From: Zoroaster sp. YZ-2022
Lineage: Eukaryota > Echinodermata > Asteroidea > Forcipulatida > Zoroasteridae
Length of the DNA: 64,000 bases
Assembly: GCA_029582265.1 (NCBI GenBank)
Contig: CM055820.1
Coordinates: 16,078,485-16,142,484, forward strand
Direction of reading: 5' to 3'
Every line of letters begins with the position of its first letter. Positions within the stretch are counted from its first letter, which is position 1. Of the stretch, positions 63,273 through 64,000 are shown in pieces. A model generated the notes under the pieces. It worked only from the letters and a program-made list of their open reading frames with translations, had not been told where the DNA came from and made no database searches. The translations under genes were made by a program, and so were the position numbers.

Positions 63273-64000
63273 GTGGAGGCCGAGCAAAGGGCAGCAGCAC
63301 TGACTAAGTCGAGTGCGCCCTCTCTGCCCGGGACACCCTCGTCTCAATCTGACAAATCACCGGCGTTCACCGATGACTCCCCCGTACACCCAGACCCCCA
63401 TTGTTCAAGTTCCCCAGTCAAGAACATCATGAATGAACTTTTAGACAAACCAGTTTCACCAGCACCCGTGCCCACATCCAAGAAAAATGTTTGATGTTCC
63501 CTTGCCTAGGCAAGGTGAATTCAACGGTACAATGGCATGGGAAGGATTCATCCGCCCCTTCATGAGCCTAGCAGAGGTCTGCGGATGGTCTGCAGGGGAA
63601 AAGAAGTTTCGCCTCGTCAGCAGCAAAAAGGGAAAAGCTGCTGAATTTGTCTTCCAACAACTTGATCCATCCACCATTGAGGACTTCGACAAACTAGTCG
63701 CCGCTCTGGAAAGCCCGGTTTGCCGAACGCCTCCCCAGAACACTTGGCTTGCTATGCTTGAAAGCAAGAAATTTATGCCCAAAGACAGCCTGACCGAGTA
63801 TGTTGCAGACATACGCCGCCTAGTGATTCGAGGGTATCCTACAGCAGATGCTGGCACACGAGAAAGTATCGCCCTCCGTCACTTTCTCAAGGGGCTCCCC
63901 GACCAACAAACTGTAGTGTCCATTGGAATGACAAACCCAAAGACATTAGAGGAGGCGAGGACGGCCGTGGAAAATTTCATGAGTTTGCGGGAAAAGCGTA
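63273..64000 (+). pseudogene. Ty3-type gag, frameshifted, runs off the window
   Basis: 63273-63491 is a Ser/Pro-rich N-terminal stretch. The frame then shifts by one at an A5 run (63483-63487), and 63487-64000 continues with PLPRQGEFNGTMAWEGFIRP, FRLVSSKKGKAAEFVFQQL, SLTEYVADIRRL and LRHFLKGLPDQQ, the retrotransposon gag capsid pattern (W...F, L-x-G-x-A, F-x-x-G-L). The pol region would lie beyond position 64000. The minus-strand frame across it is a shadow. The shift could be a real mutation, a sequencing error, or a start at the internal Met 63487. Confidence 0.78.

Noticed and set aside
63456..63857. 133-codon minus-strand frame
   Set aside because: Overlaps the gag capsid region, which has clear family motifs on the plus strand.

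Overview
This is an AT-rich, intron-containing animal genome segment, most likely from a marine invertebrate. There are no bacterial operons. The evidence is two spliced metazoan genes, tRNA-derived SINEs, several non-LTR retrotransposon clades, Penelope-like, Ty3-type, hAT-, Tc1/mariner- and Chapaev-like elements, and one 500-N assembly gap. A deuterostome such as a hemichordate, echinoderm or amphioxus is my guess from the FBXO7 ortholog and the repeat mix. The sequence does not prove it.

Left part (about 5.1-22.1 kb): a complete FBXO7 gene (F-box only protein 7) lies on the minus strand. Nine coding exons could be placed with consistent splice phases, giving a 552-residue product with an N-terminal ubiquitin-like region, an FP (PI31-like) domain, an F-box and a proline/arginine-rich tail. 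Its third intron contains, on the opposite strand, a two-exon MAPEG-type membrane-protein gene resembling TMEM79. The introns are full of miniature transposons: two copies of a 0.57-kb element, three copies of a 0.2-kb element (one carrying another element inside it), a palindromic foldback, a SINE, a LINE 3' end and two minisatellites.

Middle (22-38 kb): an L1-like LINE remnant carries two later insertions, followed by a second LINE 3' end. A 500-N gap opens a 1.25-kb segment that recurs at 60.4-61.7 kb. L2-like LINE fragments come next, then two near-tandem copies of a 2.1-2.2-kb GC-capped repeat unit. No host gene was recognised here.

Right part (38-64 kb): a decayed Penelope-like element on the minus strand (reverse transcriptase with a YRDDG motif plus GIY-YIG-type endonuclease remnants) carries a recognisable hammerhead-ribozyme motif and is split by a 3.3-kb Chapaev-like DNA transposon with a 4-bp target duplication. 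Further right are a nearly full-length APE-type LINE on the minus strand (54.4-58.1 kb), a short RecQ-like coding fragment, and a Ty3-type LTR retrotransposon whose 1.24-kb 5' LTR, primer-binding region and gag run off the right edge.

The only well-supported host genes are FBXO7 and the TMEM79-like gene. Most of the rest is layered mobile DNA, in which target-site duplications and split copies let the order of several insertions be read directly. All homology calls come from recognising motifs by eye; no database search was run.
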